Of a stretch of DNA of 64,000 nucleotides, positions 28,256-40,813 are shown piece by piece. The position numbers and the translations under genes are program-made. Below the pieces are notes generated by a model. The model was given only the letters and a program-made list of their open reading frames with translations, had not been told where the DNA came from and did not search any database. Source of the DNA: Syngnathus acus. Taxonomy: Eukaryota; Chordata; Actinopteri; Syngnathiformes; Syngnathidae. The DNA lies in NCBI RefSeq assembly GCF_901709675.1, contig NC_051103.1, positions 5,069,501 to 5,133,500 of the forward strand, written 5' to 3'. The first letter of the stretch is position 1, and every line of letters starts with the position of its first letter.

Positions 28256-30769
28256 ATGAATCCGCCGTGTGGGAGATGCTCCAAACCGGTTTACCCCACA
28301 GAGAAAATCAACTGCCTCGATAAGGTAAAAAATATATCTACACTTTGTTTTCCCCTTATGTGTTGTGATGCTCTATATCACTATTTTGCTGCAAAAGTGA
28401 CAAACTTACATTTTAATTATTTAATTTATATTTAATTTGTTTCTTAACATTTACATAATTTTTCAATTTAATTTCATTATAGGATGTTTCATGTCGGATT
28501 TTGAGATGAAAAAGCAGATGCAATTAATGCTAAGGGCAAAAATGTTTGCTGTCAAGAGAATAATTTGAGGAAGTACTATAAACCAACATCTGTGCTTTTA
28601 TTTTAAGGTAAATATTTATGTAGTTAGATAGAAAGAGACCAAAGGTGACGTGATCGGCAGAATTTGAATTGATGGGGGCTAAGTTTATGTTCCACTCAAA
28701 AAAGTCAAACAGAGGATTGTTTAGACAACGTGCAGGCCACTTCTGGAGTAAACAATTCATATTGTGTTTATTCTATTGACATTTACAGCCCACACAATTC
28801 CTGATGTTTTGCTTACCTTTACAATTGGCCGCAGGTTTCCCACCGTTTTGAATGAAAGGCCTGTAGAAGTTAAAAATTAGACAACAAAAACCAAATTGTG
28901 TTTGCATGTGTGTGTGTGTGTGTATAGTACTGGCACAAAGGTTGTTTCAGCTGTGAGGTGTGCAAGATGGCGCTGAGCATGAACAACTACAAAGGCTTCG
29001 ACAAGCGGCCTTACTGCAGCATGTAAGTTTGAATTAACGACAACCTTCCTAAACATGTGAAGCTGTCATGAGATGCGTGTGATGCTCACCTCTTCCAAGG
29101 CACTACCCCAAAACATCCTTCACCATTGTGGCCGACACCCCCGAGAACCTGCGCCTCAAGCAGCAGAGCATGCTCAACAGCCAGGTAAGGCTAAAATTAA
29201 AAATACAATAGTTAGCAGCAATAATGAGAAGGGAGGGGGGGGGGGGTTGTTAAAATGTGCATCATAATCTTTTTTTTTTAATCTCTACCTGGTAAGAAGT
29301 GAGAAGCAGTAGCTGCCTCTTGTGTTTATGACCATAAAAGTCTCTGCAGAGCAGCACTGCTCTCTCACGACCTGCAAATATTCCTCATAGCCACAACATG
29401 ACTCACATAAACAATCCAGCGAGTGCAATTATTTTTTCTGGCTTAGTTCAATCGCACATTTTTTTTTTTCGTGCACACACACACACACACATCACTTGAT
29501 TATTTAAAGTTATTTCATTGCTCAATTGAAAGGATGTGTTCAAAAGACTGCAACTTGGAATTTTAGGCCCTCTACAAGGAGGAGTTTGAGAAGAACAAGG
29601 GCAAAGGTTTCAGCGTGGTGGTGGACACGCCGGAGATGCAGAGGCTGAAGAAGACGCAAGAGCAAATCAGTGATGTAAGAAATGCCCCGAGTTGAAGTGG
29701 ATCAGTGAGTGCTTACACAAGTTACACCAGTCCTCCTCTGAAGTCCAAGAGGGGAGTATTTCAGTCGTTTTGCTGTGCACAAGTCGGCGGCCCTATATGG
29801 TCAAAACATCTCAGCTGTGGACACACAGTGAACATCCGCTCTCACACACACATTCCACACAAAACCAAGGCGTGCACACACACAGGAAGAGACCTTAAGC
29901 TGTGCACATCAAGATTTTTCCACCGATACTTCACTTGTATAGTTTATCTTCTAAATGGGGCAGACAGTTGATTTGTAATTGGATGGCAAGCGGACCAGTG
30001 TTCACTCAAATCATCTCAAGAATGTAAACAAATATATTATAAACACCCTCGAAAAAAAAAACTTTCAGCAAGATAATTTAAGTCTCTTAAAAAGGGAACA
30101 TTCAAGTGCTCAGTAAGGCTTTGCCAGTTTTATTTTTTTTAAGCATGTAATATTGCCGACATTAGGAGAAATGAGAATTGGCGCCATCTTGTGTGCAGAT
30201 CAAGTACCACGAAGACTTCGAGCGCAGCAAAGTACGAAATGACGCGCCGCCTCCAGAAAATAGGCAAGGTGACATGACAACTTTTGACTTTAAAATTAAT
30301 TCACGTATTTTAAATATTAATTTGAGTAAATATCTCACGGGTCTTTATCCCTCTCTGAAGAGGAACCGACGAATCAGGGGAGGAACAGCATTGACGCACA
30401 GATGCGCTCTAGTCTTGTGGCGCCGTCTGGCGGAGAGGTGAGGACATTACACTTTATTTTTTTGGTTTTCCTCAATGTTTTTATGGCCACAGACACTACT
30501 CATAAGATTATTTACAATAAATCAAATAAACCAATTGCGATAAAAGCATTCATGCGCTTTTTCAAGTTCTTACTTGGGTCTCCACTCCAACACAGAAGCG
30601 CTACCAGGCCTTGTACAGCTACACGGCAGCGGAGGCGGACGAGGTCTCCCTGCAGGAGGGCGACCTCATCGGGGACGTGGAGTTCATCGATGCAGGATGG
30701 CTGTTTGGGAGCAACCAGCGCACTGGCCAGCGGGGAATGTTGCCCGCCAACTATGTGCGGCCTGTGTGA
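28256..30769 (+). CDS. lasp1: LIM and SH3 domain protein 1
   Basis: This is an actin-binding adaptor at focal adhesions and membrane ruffles. Seven exons encode about 225 residues. The LIM domain (1-56) has Zn ligands C5, C8, H26, C29, C32, C35, C53 and H56. Two nebulin-like repeats follow ([40 protein letters not shown]), then a short linker and a C-terminal SH3 domain ([19 protein letters not shown] ... [11 protein letters not shown]). The start MNPPCGRC matches the family start (MNPNCARC). The open frame runs further upstream, but those codons are not conserved. The linker is about 45 residues, shorter than the roughly 80 in human LASP1 (261 aa), so much of the phosphorylated, proline-rich segment is missing. 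plxdc1 and lasp1 are also neighbours in human 17q12. Confidence 0.9.
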
Positions 30770-31160
30770 TGACAAAGATTTTACAGCTTTGTTTTTACCC
30801 GGAACAGGACGTTTGAGCGTCACCGTCACAGCGCTTCTCCCAAATTTCTATGACGAGAAAAAACAGCATCAAAATTTGCTTTGACATATCAAAAATGTGA
30901 CTATCAAATTCCAAGAACGACAGAGACTAATGTATAACAAAATTAATAACTTTATTCCAAAATACTCCTCAAAAATGTAGATAAAAATTCTATGAATAAC
31001 TTTTACATTAAAACAAGACCTTTACTTACAAACTGGTGTTTTTTTGTGCATGTTAAATAGTAAAAAATCACCATGGTTTTCGAACCCTTGCAAACAAACG
31101 TTAGCAACTGGCTCGTGTCACTTAAAAAGAAGAAAAAAAAAAGAAAGACAGGGTTGATGG
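30770..31160. other. Convergent 3' ends of lasp1 and klhdc1-like gene
   Basis: 3' UTR sequence. A minus-strand AATAAA at 30951-30956 fits the kelch gene. No clear AATAAA for lasp1 was seen before it. Confidence 0.5.
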
Positions 31161-34079
31161 TCAAGAGGTTACAAGCGGCTTGGAGAAGAAAGAGATTCTC
31201 TTGACAATTTTGTCACGTAGCTTGGGCGGCAGCCTGCAAAGGTGTTGCGAGAACACCTCGGAGTTCCTTCCCAGGAAGTCCTCGCACAATCTGGAGGACA
31301 GAAGAGTGGCTTACTCAGCTAGCAAGTAAAGCTCATTAGCGCCGAAGCACGTGCGTGGGTGTTTATAAATAGCTAGGTAAAAACTTTCTTGAAAAGCATG
31401 ACACACTCGTTGCTACCTGAAGAGCGAGTAGGGCTGCGTCTGGATCATCAGCACGTCACCGCTGTGAGTCTGCGACGGACAAGTCAGCACGATGATCTGC
31501 CGATGACATGTCACGTACACTACTGAGGTACAGGAAATTTGGGGAGGACCGACATTGTCTAAATTCAGGCCCAAAAAGAAGACTCGAGTGGTACCGACAG
31601 GAAGTGTTATCTAAATTTAGTTTCAGGGGCAACTAAAGGAAGCTCTAAGGTGGAGTCAGCAGTTCTAAACAAATTCGACTGTTTATTTCCAGGAAGTACA
31701 CGTACCAAGATCCTAAATGGTGTTTGAAAAGGAGTTGGAAAAAGCAGGTTTGACCTTTGGATTTTTAAACTACTCAGTGACACATTAACATAAAGCTGCG
31801 CAAACATTCTTGGGATTCAAGAAAACTGTCGAAGCAATTTTCATTCCTTAAAACAAAACAAAACAACATCACCTACCGAATCCATTGTGATGGACAGGTT
31901 GCTGCTCCCTCCAAATATGATGACATCATTGTCACTCCCCAGACAGGCACTGTGACACACCCTGCACGAAGGAGAATGTCAGAAAGAACAGATTCGGAGT
32001 TAGACAACGCAGGAGATACGATATCACGGGTAAATTGTCACTCGCCAAACAGGAAGTGCAGCTTTGGGCTCACAATGCCGCCCCCCCCCCCCACCTCGCC
32101 CAGCCCTGGTGTTATGTGATGCAGCTACCTGGGCTTGTCACCATGCGGGTGAGTTATCTCCCGCCACTTTCTCGTCAGAGTATCGAACTGCCAGGCGTCA
32201 TCTGGAATAAGAAAATCATAAGAAAAGCGGTTCCTGGACGTGACCTTTAACCTCACGCACGACACTTACTGCGCGTTTCCCCGTCTACGGCCAGACCACC
32301 GAATACAAAGAGGGTGTCGTCAGCGATGGGCGTCATGGTGTGCATCGAACGGCCCGACGGCATGCGGGATGACAAGGCCACACTGGAGAGCAAGGAGACA
32401 AATGAAGCAGATGTCCACACACACAGCAGACAAGTATGGACATTACATTTGTGTCCAGTTCCACACGTCCAGGTCCAAGCAGTACATGTCCAACTCGGGA
32501 GTTTCCTGAACCATATCGAAGGGGGGGTGAAATTTTGAAAACAGGAAGTCTTAAAATGATCACTCACCACGCCGCCACAGACGTAACCTTTGTTGCCCAA
32601 CACGGCGCCGGCGTGGCAGCCTCGGGGGAGCGGCGGCATACCCTGGTCAGGAGAGAACCCAGTTGGACCACCATCAAACATCTCTGCATTTTTTTTATGA
32701 GACTACTGAAACTTTGAAGAGCCGAGTTTAACTGTGACAGTCTTTGAGCGTCAGGGTCAAGTGACTCCTGGCTAACCTTGGTCTCAGGAACGCTCCAGGT
32801 GCTGGTCAACGTGTCAAAAACGTCGACTTCGTTGTGCCAGCCCCAGCAGCGAAACGACACGTCACCGATGGTGAGCTACACAGGCGGATGAGAAGAAACA
32901 TTTCAGCGCACCACTGACATGGATGAGATAAGGGGCTTTACCCAGGTCATCTCTTCGATGATGAAGTTTGTGGACGCCATGTTTCTCGCCTCCCGCAGCG
33001 TCTTGCATCCGTAGCCTCCAAAGTAGACCAACCTGAACCCAAGGCCAAAAAATAATAATAATTTCCTTTTTTTTTTCAAGCCAATTTGTCCACAATGGTC
33101 AAATTCGGGTCATTTCCGACCTGTCCCCGTGCACCCAGCAGCTGTGTTTGTTCCTCGGTGAGGGCGTCGTTCCTTTGGCTTCCATCACCTTCTTCCACGA
33201 GTAGCATTGTTGCGTGAGGTCCACGCTGAACATCTAAAAAAAAAAAAAATGCATTTCTATTATTTCCGTGGGGGATTGAATGGCTTTCTCCTATCTCACT
33301 TGATTGCTGTAAGTTTGGCCGTCGTATCCCGCAAAGATGTAGAGCGAGCCGTTGATGTAGGAGCCACAGAAGCCCATCAGGGGAGGGGGCGTTTCCCCGC
33401 CCATCTCTCGCCGCTGCCTGGTACAATCAAAGGAAGCAGCCATTAAAGTGGAGAATGTAATCAAACACTGCCACCATTTTTTTTTGTTTTGTTTATTTAC
33501 CATGTGCCACTGTCCAAATCGCATAGCCAGATCTCATCACCGGGGAGCATGACGTCTTCGCTGCCGGAGGCCTTTAAAGACAAGTTGGAATGCATGACAG
33601 CCCGAAAAAAAAATGTTAGCGTGAAAGTTGAGTAACATTGTAACAAATCACGTGGACAAATCATGTCAAATTAATTGGTGATGTCAACTTATAGGATAAT
33701 ACCACATATAGGAGGAGATGTGTTTACCATTATAATAACATTGTTGGCAAGAAACGATGCTTTAAATAAGTGAAAATTCAATGCCGTTTAACTGTCTGAA
33801 ATACTTGTGCTTTAAAAATCAAGGGGGGGGGGATTAATTAGTTTCATTTTAAGGTTGTTATACTAATACGGACGCTCAATCAAAATGAATTAATAAACAA
33901 GGATATTCTATTTAAATTAATGACGCATTTGTTTCTGGGTTAGTTTGTTTGTCTAAAGGACTTTTGAAGTTTTCTCCTACCTGGAAGCCCCCCCACACGT
34001 ACAGCGTGTTGTTGCCGTGGATGAACGCAGTGTGGGTGCTCCTCTCCAGCTGTCTCGTCGACGCCGGTACGCCCGCCAT
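31161..34079 (-). CDS. klhdc1: Kelch domain-containing protein 1-like (CRL2 substrate receptor)
   Basis: This six-bladed kelch protein is expected to act in the nucleus/cytosol as a CUL2-RING ligase receptor reading C-terminal glycine degrons. About 12 exons. The blade signatures in order are LYVWGGF, LYIFAGYDGQTYSNQ, LVYFGGYG, GYVCGGV, LFVFGGLAVDGETR and VIIFGGS. The C-terminal block QTQPYSLFRLCEDFLGRNSE ... LCRLPPKLRDKIVKRISF resembles human KLHDC1 (QTQPYSLLRSCLDC...LLPPKLLQQVLKKITF) more than KLHDC2. The ATG at 34079 (MAGVPASTRQLERSTH) aligns residue for residue with the human start (MADSQ...ERSGH). A further in-frame ATG exists in an upstream exon at 34229. klhdc1 is not a known neighbour of lasp1 in human, so this could be a fish-specific paralogue. 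Confidence 0.84.
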
Positions 34080-35103
34080 CCCGCTTCCCTTAAAAAAATG
34101 TAAAACAAAAACGAAAAAGGGTAGCGAGTCTGGAGGAAATCTTGTAGATGATCCTGACACTGCTCCTTCCCTGTTGCTTGTCTCGTTCGTGCAGCTGTTT
34201 ACCTGCACGTATCCTGCCTCTTTGCGCATGCGCACTTCCTCAGCTACATTTATGACTTTTTTTTTAATTGATCATTTCGGAGTTACACAGGTGACTCTGA
34301 TCACGTGATTGGGTTCACAAATATATTATTTCAAATAATTAAAAATGGGAAATTATGTTACTCATACCCCGTTATATTAAAAGGTTGCGTATGCTTGCCC
34401 AGTACTAGAAAATAATTCTTTATTCTGTTTTTAAATAGCATATACAATTACAAAACACAGTAAAGGCATGTCTGAGCAGCTGACCTTTCAACTTCTTATG
34501 GAATGCTTCCAATTTTTGAGAAACAATGCAGCTTTGATACTATTCTTGTATATCAAGTTGTTGAAAAACAAGCAGATTATTGTTGGGGTGGCGGGTATAA
34601 AAATCTGACATTTAACATTGACACAAAGTTTCACAATGATAAATAATGAAACAATTTTATCCAAACAGAAGACGAAATAAGACGTTTATTTGACTTTTAG
34701 ACATCAAAAACAAGCTGTTAAACAGACGTTGGCGAGTGTCCAGTCAACAGTCGGAGCTCAGTGCAAAGTGTGCAAAATTCTTGGACGACTTAATTCGCTA
34801 AATGTGAAAAGTCAGAAAAGTAGCCGGCATTGCACCAGACCAAAGAAAAGTCCCATTGGCGTACAAAGAAGGGGGGGAAAAAAGAAAGTATAAGGCACAT
34901 TGGGACATGTTACTAATCTTGTTTTTTTGTGTAAACTGTTAACTTCTCATTTAAGACTAACAAATCACTGTGGCTGCTCAAGTCAATAAATTAGGATCAG
35001 TCCATCTGTCACTTTTACTCATCATAATAATTGCACTTGAGGTTAAATAATTTTTTTGCTCCTCTTCCAGAAGAAGAACAAGGGCGCCCTCTATTGGCTT
35101 CTT
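34080..35103. other. klhdc1-like 5' region and plekhm1 3' UTR
   Basis: An upstream exon of the kelch gene (with ATG at 34229 and donor after GTGCAG) lies at the left. AT-rich sequence follows. A minus-strand AATAAA at 34685-34690 is a likely plekhm1 polyadenylation signal. No other gene was seen. Confidence 0.55.
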
Positions 35104-38100
35104 TTAGTCCTGCAGGTCTCTCTCCAGATACTTCCTCATTCGCAGGCAACGAGGACAACCCTGATCTGGCACTATGCAGGTCCGATGAAACACCGCCTTG
35201 CATTCCTTGCACCTGCGTCACACAAAAAGGTCATAGGTGAAGTCATTATTATGATGATAAGATGCGACGGGACATTACCTAGTGGTGCTGTCAAACTGGA
35301 AAGGGAAAATAATGTCGTCGCTGCGGCACATCTGGCAGATGAAGCCCCGCTGCGTACACAGGTTGCAGCTGAACACGTGGCTGCTGGCAAAATGGCACAG
35401 CGACGTCAGATAGAGGGTGTACTGGTTCTCAGCGATCTGGAGGAAAAAACATTTTATGTGATTCCAGTCCCCAATTTCGGGGAAAAGGTTCTCCGGGAGG
35501 ACAAAATGTCTATCAGCGCACACCTCCCGCAGGTCCCTCACGCTGTACAGGCTGCTGGACTCCAGTAAGTAGGTTCGCTGCTCCATCCTAGTGGGAACGT
35601 GTACAAAATAACACCGTCACAAATCCTTATCAGCATTTTTGTTTGTTTGTACACACCTGGCTTGAAGCCTCTTGCAGGCTCCGCTGCGGCAGGTGAGCAG
35701 GTACTCGCCCAGTAGCCGCAGCCTCCGCCGCAGGTTGTGCACAAGAGCCATGGTCTCGGAGTGTGTCAGCAAGTCGGGGTTGAGTTGCTCCAGGTTGAGC
35801 AGAGGCTCCTGCTCCACCTGAGCCAGCACCCATTGCGCCCTCCTCGACACCTGGAAGCGCACGTGTTAAAGACAAAGAAAGAAACTTGGCCGAGGCGCAC
35901 GCTGACCTCGCGTTTATTGAGGTCCCAGTTGTGCAGCATGCGCGAAGGGATGATGGTGGTGTCGCCCCGGTGACAGGAGTCACAGTAGTACTGGCCGGAG
36001 AACTCGCACAGGCGGGCTCGTCCCAGCGACGGGCCGATCTGCTGGGAGCAGCCTGGACAGACAACTCCGCGTGAGTAGAGTCCGTGCAGAGTTTGAGATG
36101 TTTACCTTTTGTGGTTACCTGCACATTTGAAGCTCTGTGTGTCCAGTCCATTTTGTGTGGGCACGGTGCACAAATGCACGAGGAGCGGGCCATCTTCTTT
36201 GAGTCTGTGCTGGACCAGTCTGTGCAGGTTTCCATCAAGGTTCTGGCCGACCGCAACCGCCTCCTCCCCGCTCTCCAAGTAGGAGTCCAGAGCCCCGCGG
36301 ATCAGAGCCCTCCAGGAGCGTGCCTCCTCGGCGCTTTCCGCCCGCAGTCTAAGTGTCTCCCTGAGCGTTAGGAGTTTAAAAAAGTAGGGTCCGCCCAGCG
36401 CCACGTCGGGGACCACGTCCCGCACTTCCTGGATGGCGAAGGCCATCCGCAGCAACTTGCTTCCTTCTTGCACCCGGAAGCCTTTCAAGGCCTCCAGGGA
36501 GAGCGAGAAGACGAGAGGCACCCACGAGTGAGCGTCAGCGCTCGAGCAACAATACAGCACCGCTTCTTTGATAGCGTCCCTTTCCAAATCCGCCGTGCGA
36601 GTCCAGTTGAACTCCCGAGGGGGAGGGGGCGAGGCGCATCGCTCCGGGCTGCACGAGGCGGAGCACGGGAAGGAAACGCTGCCGACCTCGCCGCCGTTCT
36701 CACCGGGCATCTCCAGAATCTCCCACTGCTCCTCCACGTGGGACATGGGCCGGCACTTGTTGATCGCCTCCACGACGCGGTCCACCCAGTCCTCCGCCTC
36801 ATCCCGGTTGGCAGCACGCAGGTAAAGACGCTTGCCGGGAAAAGCCAGCTCGAAGCGGCCGTCGGGCGAGGTCAGCCGGGCGTCCTCGCACCGCAGCAGG
36901 GAGCAGTTGTCGCAGCAGGTGCGCTCCTCTGCATTGAGGTAGAGGCAGAACTCCAAGGGGGACAGCTCGCAGTAGTGGTCTCGCCACATCCCCATGGCGC
37001 CACGGCGCTCCAGGTGACCCAGCTTCAGCAAGCCTCGGAAGGGGTTGGAGAGGCCTAGAAAAGCATGAGACAAGAAGCATGGAATGGAGGCGTGGCCTAG
37101 TGATTGACATCCGGAACAAGTGATTATTTAAAAATGAGTTTGGATTCTTAATTGTTAGTTATGATAGATGACATCACTTCCATTTCTGGACTACCTCAGA
37201 AGCTCGTCTGACTCACTTGGTCGACATGCGGAAAGACAAGATGGAAAGCGATTGCTGGAGGGCAAGCACCCGCTCTGGTATCTCATGAGGTCACCGCAAT
37301 CAGGGAGATTTAATTACCTATTTGACGGCGATGCACAACACTCGGTGGCAACTGCGAGCCTTCGGGAGGAGCAGGAAGAGGAGCAAGAGGAGGAGGCGGC
37401 GACGGTGGCGCCTCGCAGTCCGGCTCTGATTCCACACGGGGCTTGTAGATGTCTTCGTCGGAGATCCAGGAGCGAGAATGCTGAAATGAAAAGGGGGGGA
37501 AAAAAAAAAGTTAAGGTGTGTCATGTGATTACAAAAAATGACAAAAAAAAAAATATATTTTTGTTCTGTGATGGATCCAGCTAAAAGTCACAAATGTTCT
37601 GAGCTGCGCACATACCGTGAGCGAGTCTGATGACACCTCCAAGCAGAGGACGTTCTCGACTCCTTTCTCTCCGCGGTCCAGCTCGGCCTTTTCTGGGACC
37701 GCCGGGGCGGCAGGCTGCATACGGTCAACATGATTCCGGCGGGGCGATGGCGGGTCAGCGAGGGGCGGGGCCGGCGGCTCTACGTCGGAGAGAGCGGAAC
37801 TGGGCGGCTGGTCGCTGTCGGAGAAGTGGTCGGCGCCGGAGCTGGAGACATAGGAGTCCTCACGCATGGAATCCTGACTGGAGTTTTCCTGCTGCTTGGG
37901 TGGCGACCTGAAGAGACCATCGTTTTACTACTTTTCATGCCTGCGAGTATGAATCCAAGTTTGCCAGGAAAATGTATTTATTTCTTTTCTAATGTAACAT
38001 GCTTTGGCTGCTTTAGTCAATGACATGCTTACGCTTTCAAGGGTGCTTTGGTGATGTCACAAGAAGACCACTGCTCGCTGGCGGGGCTTCGGTGCTCCTG

Positions 38101-39346
38101 CCCCTGGAGAAGGCTGTCCGAGCTCGAGCTGGAGGAGAGCTGCGAAGAGCCTGCGGTGTCCAGGCTCAACGTGGACGAGTTGAGCGCTCCGGTGCCACCA
38201 CGAGACCCTCGAGAAGCCCACAAGAGCGGCGGCCCCGTGTCAGTTGATCCCGACGATTCCGACAGCGTATCCCATGAGTCTTTGCACGCCACCCCGTTGA
38301 GGGGCGCTTCCGGAGAGTCGGCCGGGGACGGGGCGCAGAGTCCGGCGAGGCTGAGTGGCGTGGTGGTCCACTGATTGAGGACGGCCGACTTGTACGAGAG
38401 GTTGAAGGTGAGCGAGGCCAGGCCCTGCAGGTAGCTAAGCAGCACCTCGCGTTCCTCGCTGTTGAGCAGCAGGGCGCCGGGCTGATAGTGCGCTCGCAGC
38501 GTGGCACTCTCCCGGAACAGCGACAGTAGGTAGCATTCCAGCAGACCGTGATTGAGGGCCAGACGAAGCCATGCTCGGCAACGTCCCACGTCCGTACCCA
38601 CGAAGTTGATCTTCTCCAGCTCTGTGATCACATCACTGCAGATGGGGGCGGGCGGGTTATCTTAAATAATCACCCCGTCCAAAATAAACAAAGGTGCTGG
38701 TGGTGGACTCACCGATGGGTGACGGTCTTAAGGAGATTCCAGAAGAAGGGCTGCGGGAGGGGTCCGCTCTCTCCTTTCCTGGCCTCCCAGCGGACGTACT
38801 TGCTCTTGATGCCGTGGACGAAGATGGCCTCCAGCGCGCAGCACAGCAGGTTGGCATCGCCGTCCTCACTGGTGACCACCGAGTCCGATGTCACGTAGCG
38901 CCTCTGCAGGGATTTGAGCGACAGCGCTAGCTTCTCCTTGATCTGCAAAACAGGAAGCGACATGACTACCACTTCCTCCTTTAGTTCTATTTAAAATAAA
39001 CTGATGAATAACTTTTGGCGCGCCGAGATGTCGTGCAGCCAAAAGTGCTGATCAAAACCACACAGATTTCCTGGAGTGGGATCAATGGCCTTACATTAAA
39101 GGCTTAAGTCACGTGATGCCAAGAAAGACGTGAACACGTGATTAATGATCAAGGCAACTCCGATGGTCATTCCTGCCTCTTTAACACAGATTACCTGTTA
39201 ATCTAATTCCAGTGACACTAATAATAGAACAGGAAGACAGGATAGCCTACCACCATTTTGTCGTTATTTTCAAAATTGACACTAAGACTTACCTGTTTGA
39301 CATGCTTAGCTTCTTGCGGCGCGTCAGGCGTCTGCGTGGCTAACAT
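35104..39346 (-). CDS. plekhm1: Pleckstrin homology and RUN domain-containing family M member 1
   Basis: This is an adaptor on late endosomes/lysosomes linking Rab7/Arl8 and HOPS to LC3 during autophagosome-lysosome fusion. The N-terminal RUN domain is seen as LALSLKSLQRRYVTSDSVV ... CALEAIFVHGIKSKYVRW ... GRCRAWLRLALNHGLLECYL. A long Ser/Pro/acidic linker follows. PH1 has LGHLERRGAMGMWRDHYCEL. A candidate LIR (EEQWEILEM; human EWVNV) lies directly after PH1. PH2 follows, then a C-terminal Rubicon-homology Cys/His zinc region (CEFSGQYYCDSC, CNLCTQRGFICQMC, CKECKAVFHRTC). The start MLATQTPDAPQEAK is the first ATG of the exon. Domain order and size fit the family (human 1056 aa). It lies tandem with cd79b and klhdc1 on the same strand. 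Confidence 0.93.
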
Positions 39347-40813
39347 GGCACCGTCTCCAAGATTCTATAACCGCATGGCATGCTGCAAAGGAATCACAAG
39401 GAGAAAGATTACGAGACACTAGCGTGACATGTGATTAACCAACTTTAGCTTCTCCTTCCTCACTGCCATTGAGCGACCTTTTCCATCATGAGTCAGATTT
39501 TGGAAGTGCTTTAAACCCTCCCAGAACATCAATAATCCAGGTAATTACAATTGTACAAAAGTGAAGATTTGGGATCTAAGTCAAAAGATGATTATGAGAG
39601 AAAGTTCTAGATGTGTGCAACAACTAAGAGCAGAGCACCACTTTTAAGGTGAGCAAAGGTATTGGAATTAAATGAAGTAAATGTGTCAGGAAAACCGCTT
39701 TATTGCAACAATAAAAACATAAATAATGCCCAGTCATGTGACTGAGTTCACAACTTCACATGATCTCGTCTGGATAAGACCAATCAAAAAGCACAATGAT
39801 TGGACAATTTACAAAGAGTTTCACAAACAAACTCGTTTAAACTCTTAATCAGTGTCTACTTCCCGTGTCGTCTAGTAGAATTTAATTCTCGTTTTCGCCC
39901 CTAACGAAACTCTCGTTAAAAATGAAGAATTTAAACGAGCCGAGTAGCTACATGTCATAGTTAGCTTAGCCGGGTCCTCACCGAGATGCAGGTTTGACTT
40001 TCCATTTAGATCAAAAGGAAGCCAAAAAGTATAAACCAGGTAGGAGGATGTCGGGTCAAGTCAGTCCGTGCATGTTTCTGCCATCGCGCCACGCCCTAAA
40101 ACTTTTTTTTTAAGAAAGTAACGAAATGAACACCGCCAGCTGAGGTTTGTTTACTCTCGACGGGAGCGAAGTGTACGGGCGAGCAGAGAGGTGCATCACG
40201 GGAAAAAGACCGTGTCCACAAGAGGGCGCTAATTCCCCTTCTACAATGCACTTGTCACTGTCCTGCGGGTGCATATCACAATTTGCAAAATTGAGAAAAC
40301 GTCGATACAAATGCTGTAGGGAGCAATAAAAAGACACAATATGAAAGAATAATCTTATGAAGGTATTGTGTGTAAACAACACAAATGACCTTACGACCCC
40401 AGTGCCCTTCCATGGTGACCTGTACGAGCGAGCGGCCAATGCTTCAATAAGTCTTTGAAACATTCGACATGCCATACTTATCAAGTTACTATTTGTTGTA
40501 TATTCAGACGAAGAGAAAGAAGAAACGCTGGAACAAAAAACTGGAGCTTTATTTCAAGAAACTTTCAAGTGAGGTCCTAATGCAAAATGTTAGTTTATCT
40601 ATAGTAAATCAATATGTTTATGCAAATACTAAAAACTAAGTAGTTGTCGTACAATGTCTGCAGAAGAACAGCCCGGAGGCCTGGGAGAAGATAGATGAGA
40701 AGCTATAATGCACTGTGAATTTACATTTGGATTTAAAGCAAATATTTTTGAGTATAATAAAATGTCATTGTATTTCTTTGACTGATAGCACGCACACAAC
40801 AATCACCGTGACG
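39347..40813. other. Interval between plekhm1 and cd79b
   Basis: This contains the plekhm1 leader (CpG-bearing near 39950-40080) and, at right, the cd79b 3' UTR (minus AATAAA near 40549). At 40499-40710 there are two exon-like plus-strand pieces (TATTCAG|ACGAAG ... CAA|GTGAGG and CTGCAG|AAGAAC ... TAA). No family is recognisable and no start exon was found. Confidence 0.45.

Noticed and set aside
34229-34229. Upstream ATG of the kelch gene (MRKEAGYVQ) as start
   Set aside because: The ATG at 34079 aligns exactly with the human KLHDC1 N-terminus. The upstream exon is more likely leader, though an extended form is possible.
40440-40710. Small plus-strand two-exon gene (…GTKNWSFISRNFQ then KNSPEAWEKIDEKL-stop)
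   Set aside because: The splice signals are plausible and the reading is tempting, but no start exon, homology or polyadenylation context could be established. Noted only in the interval entry.
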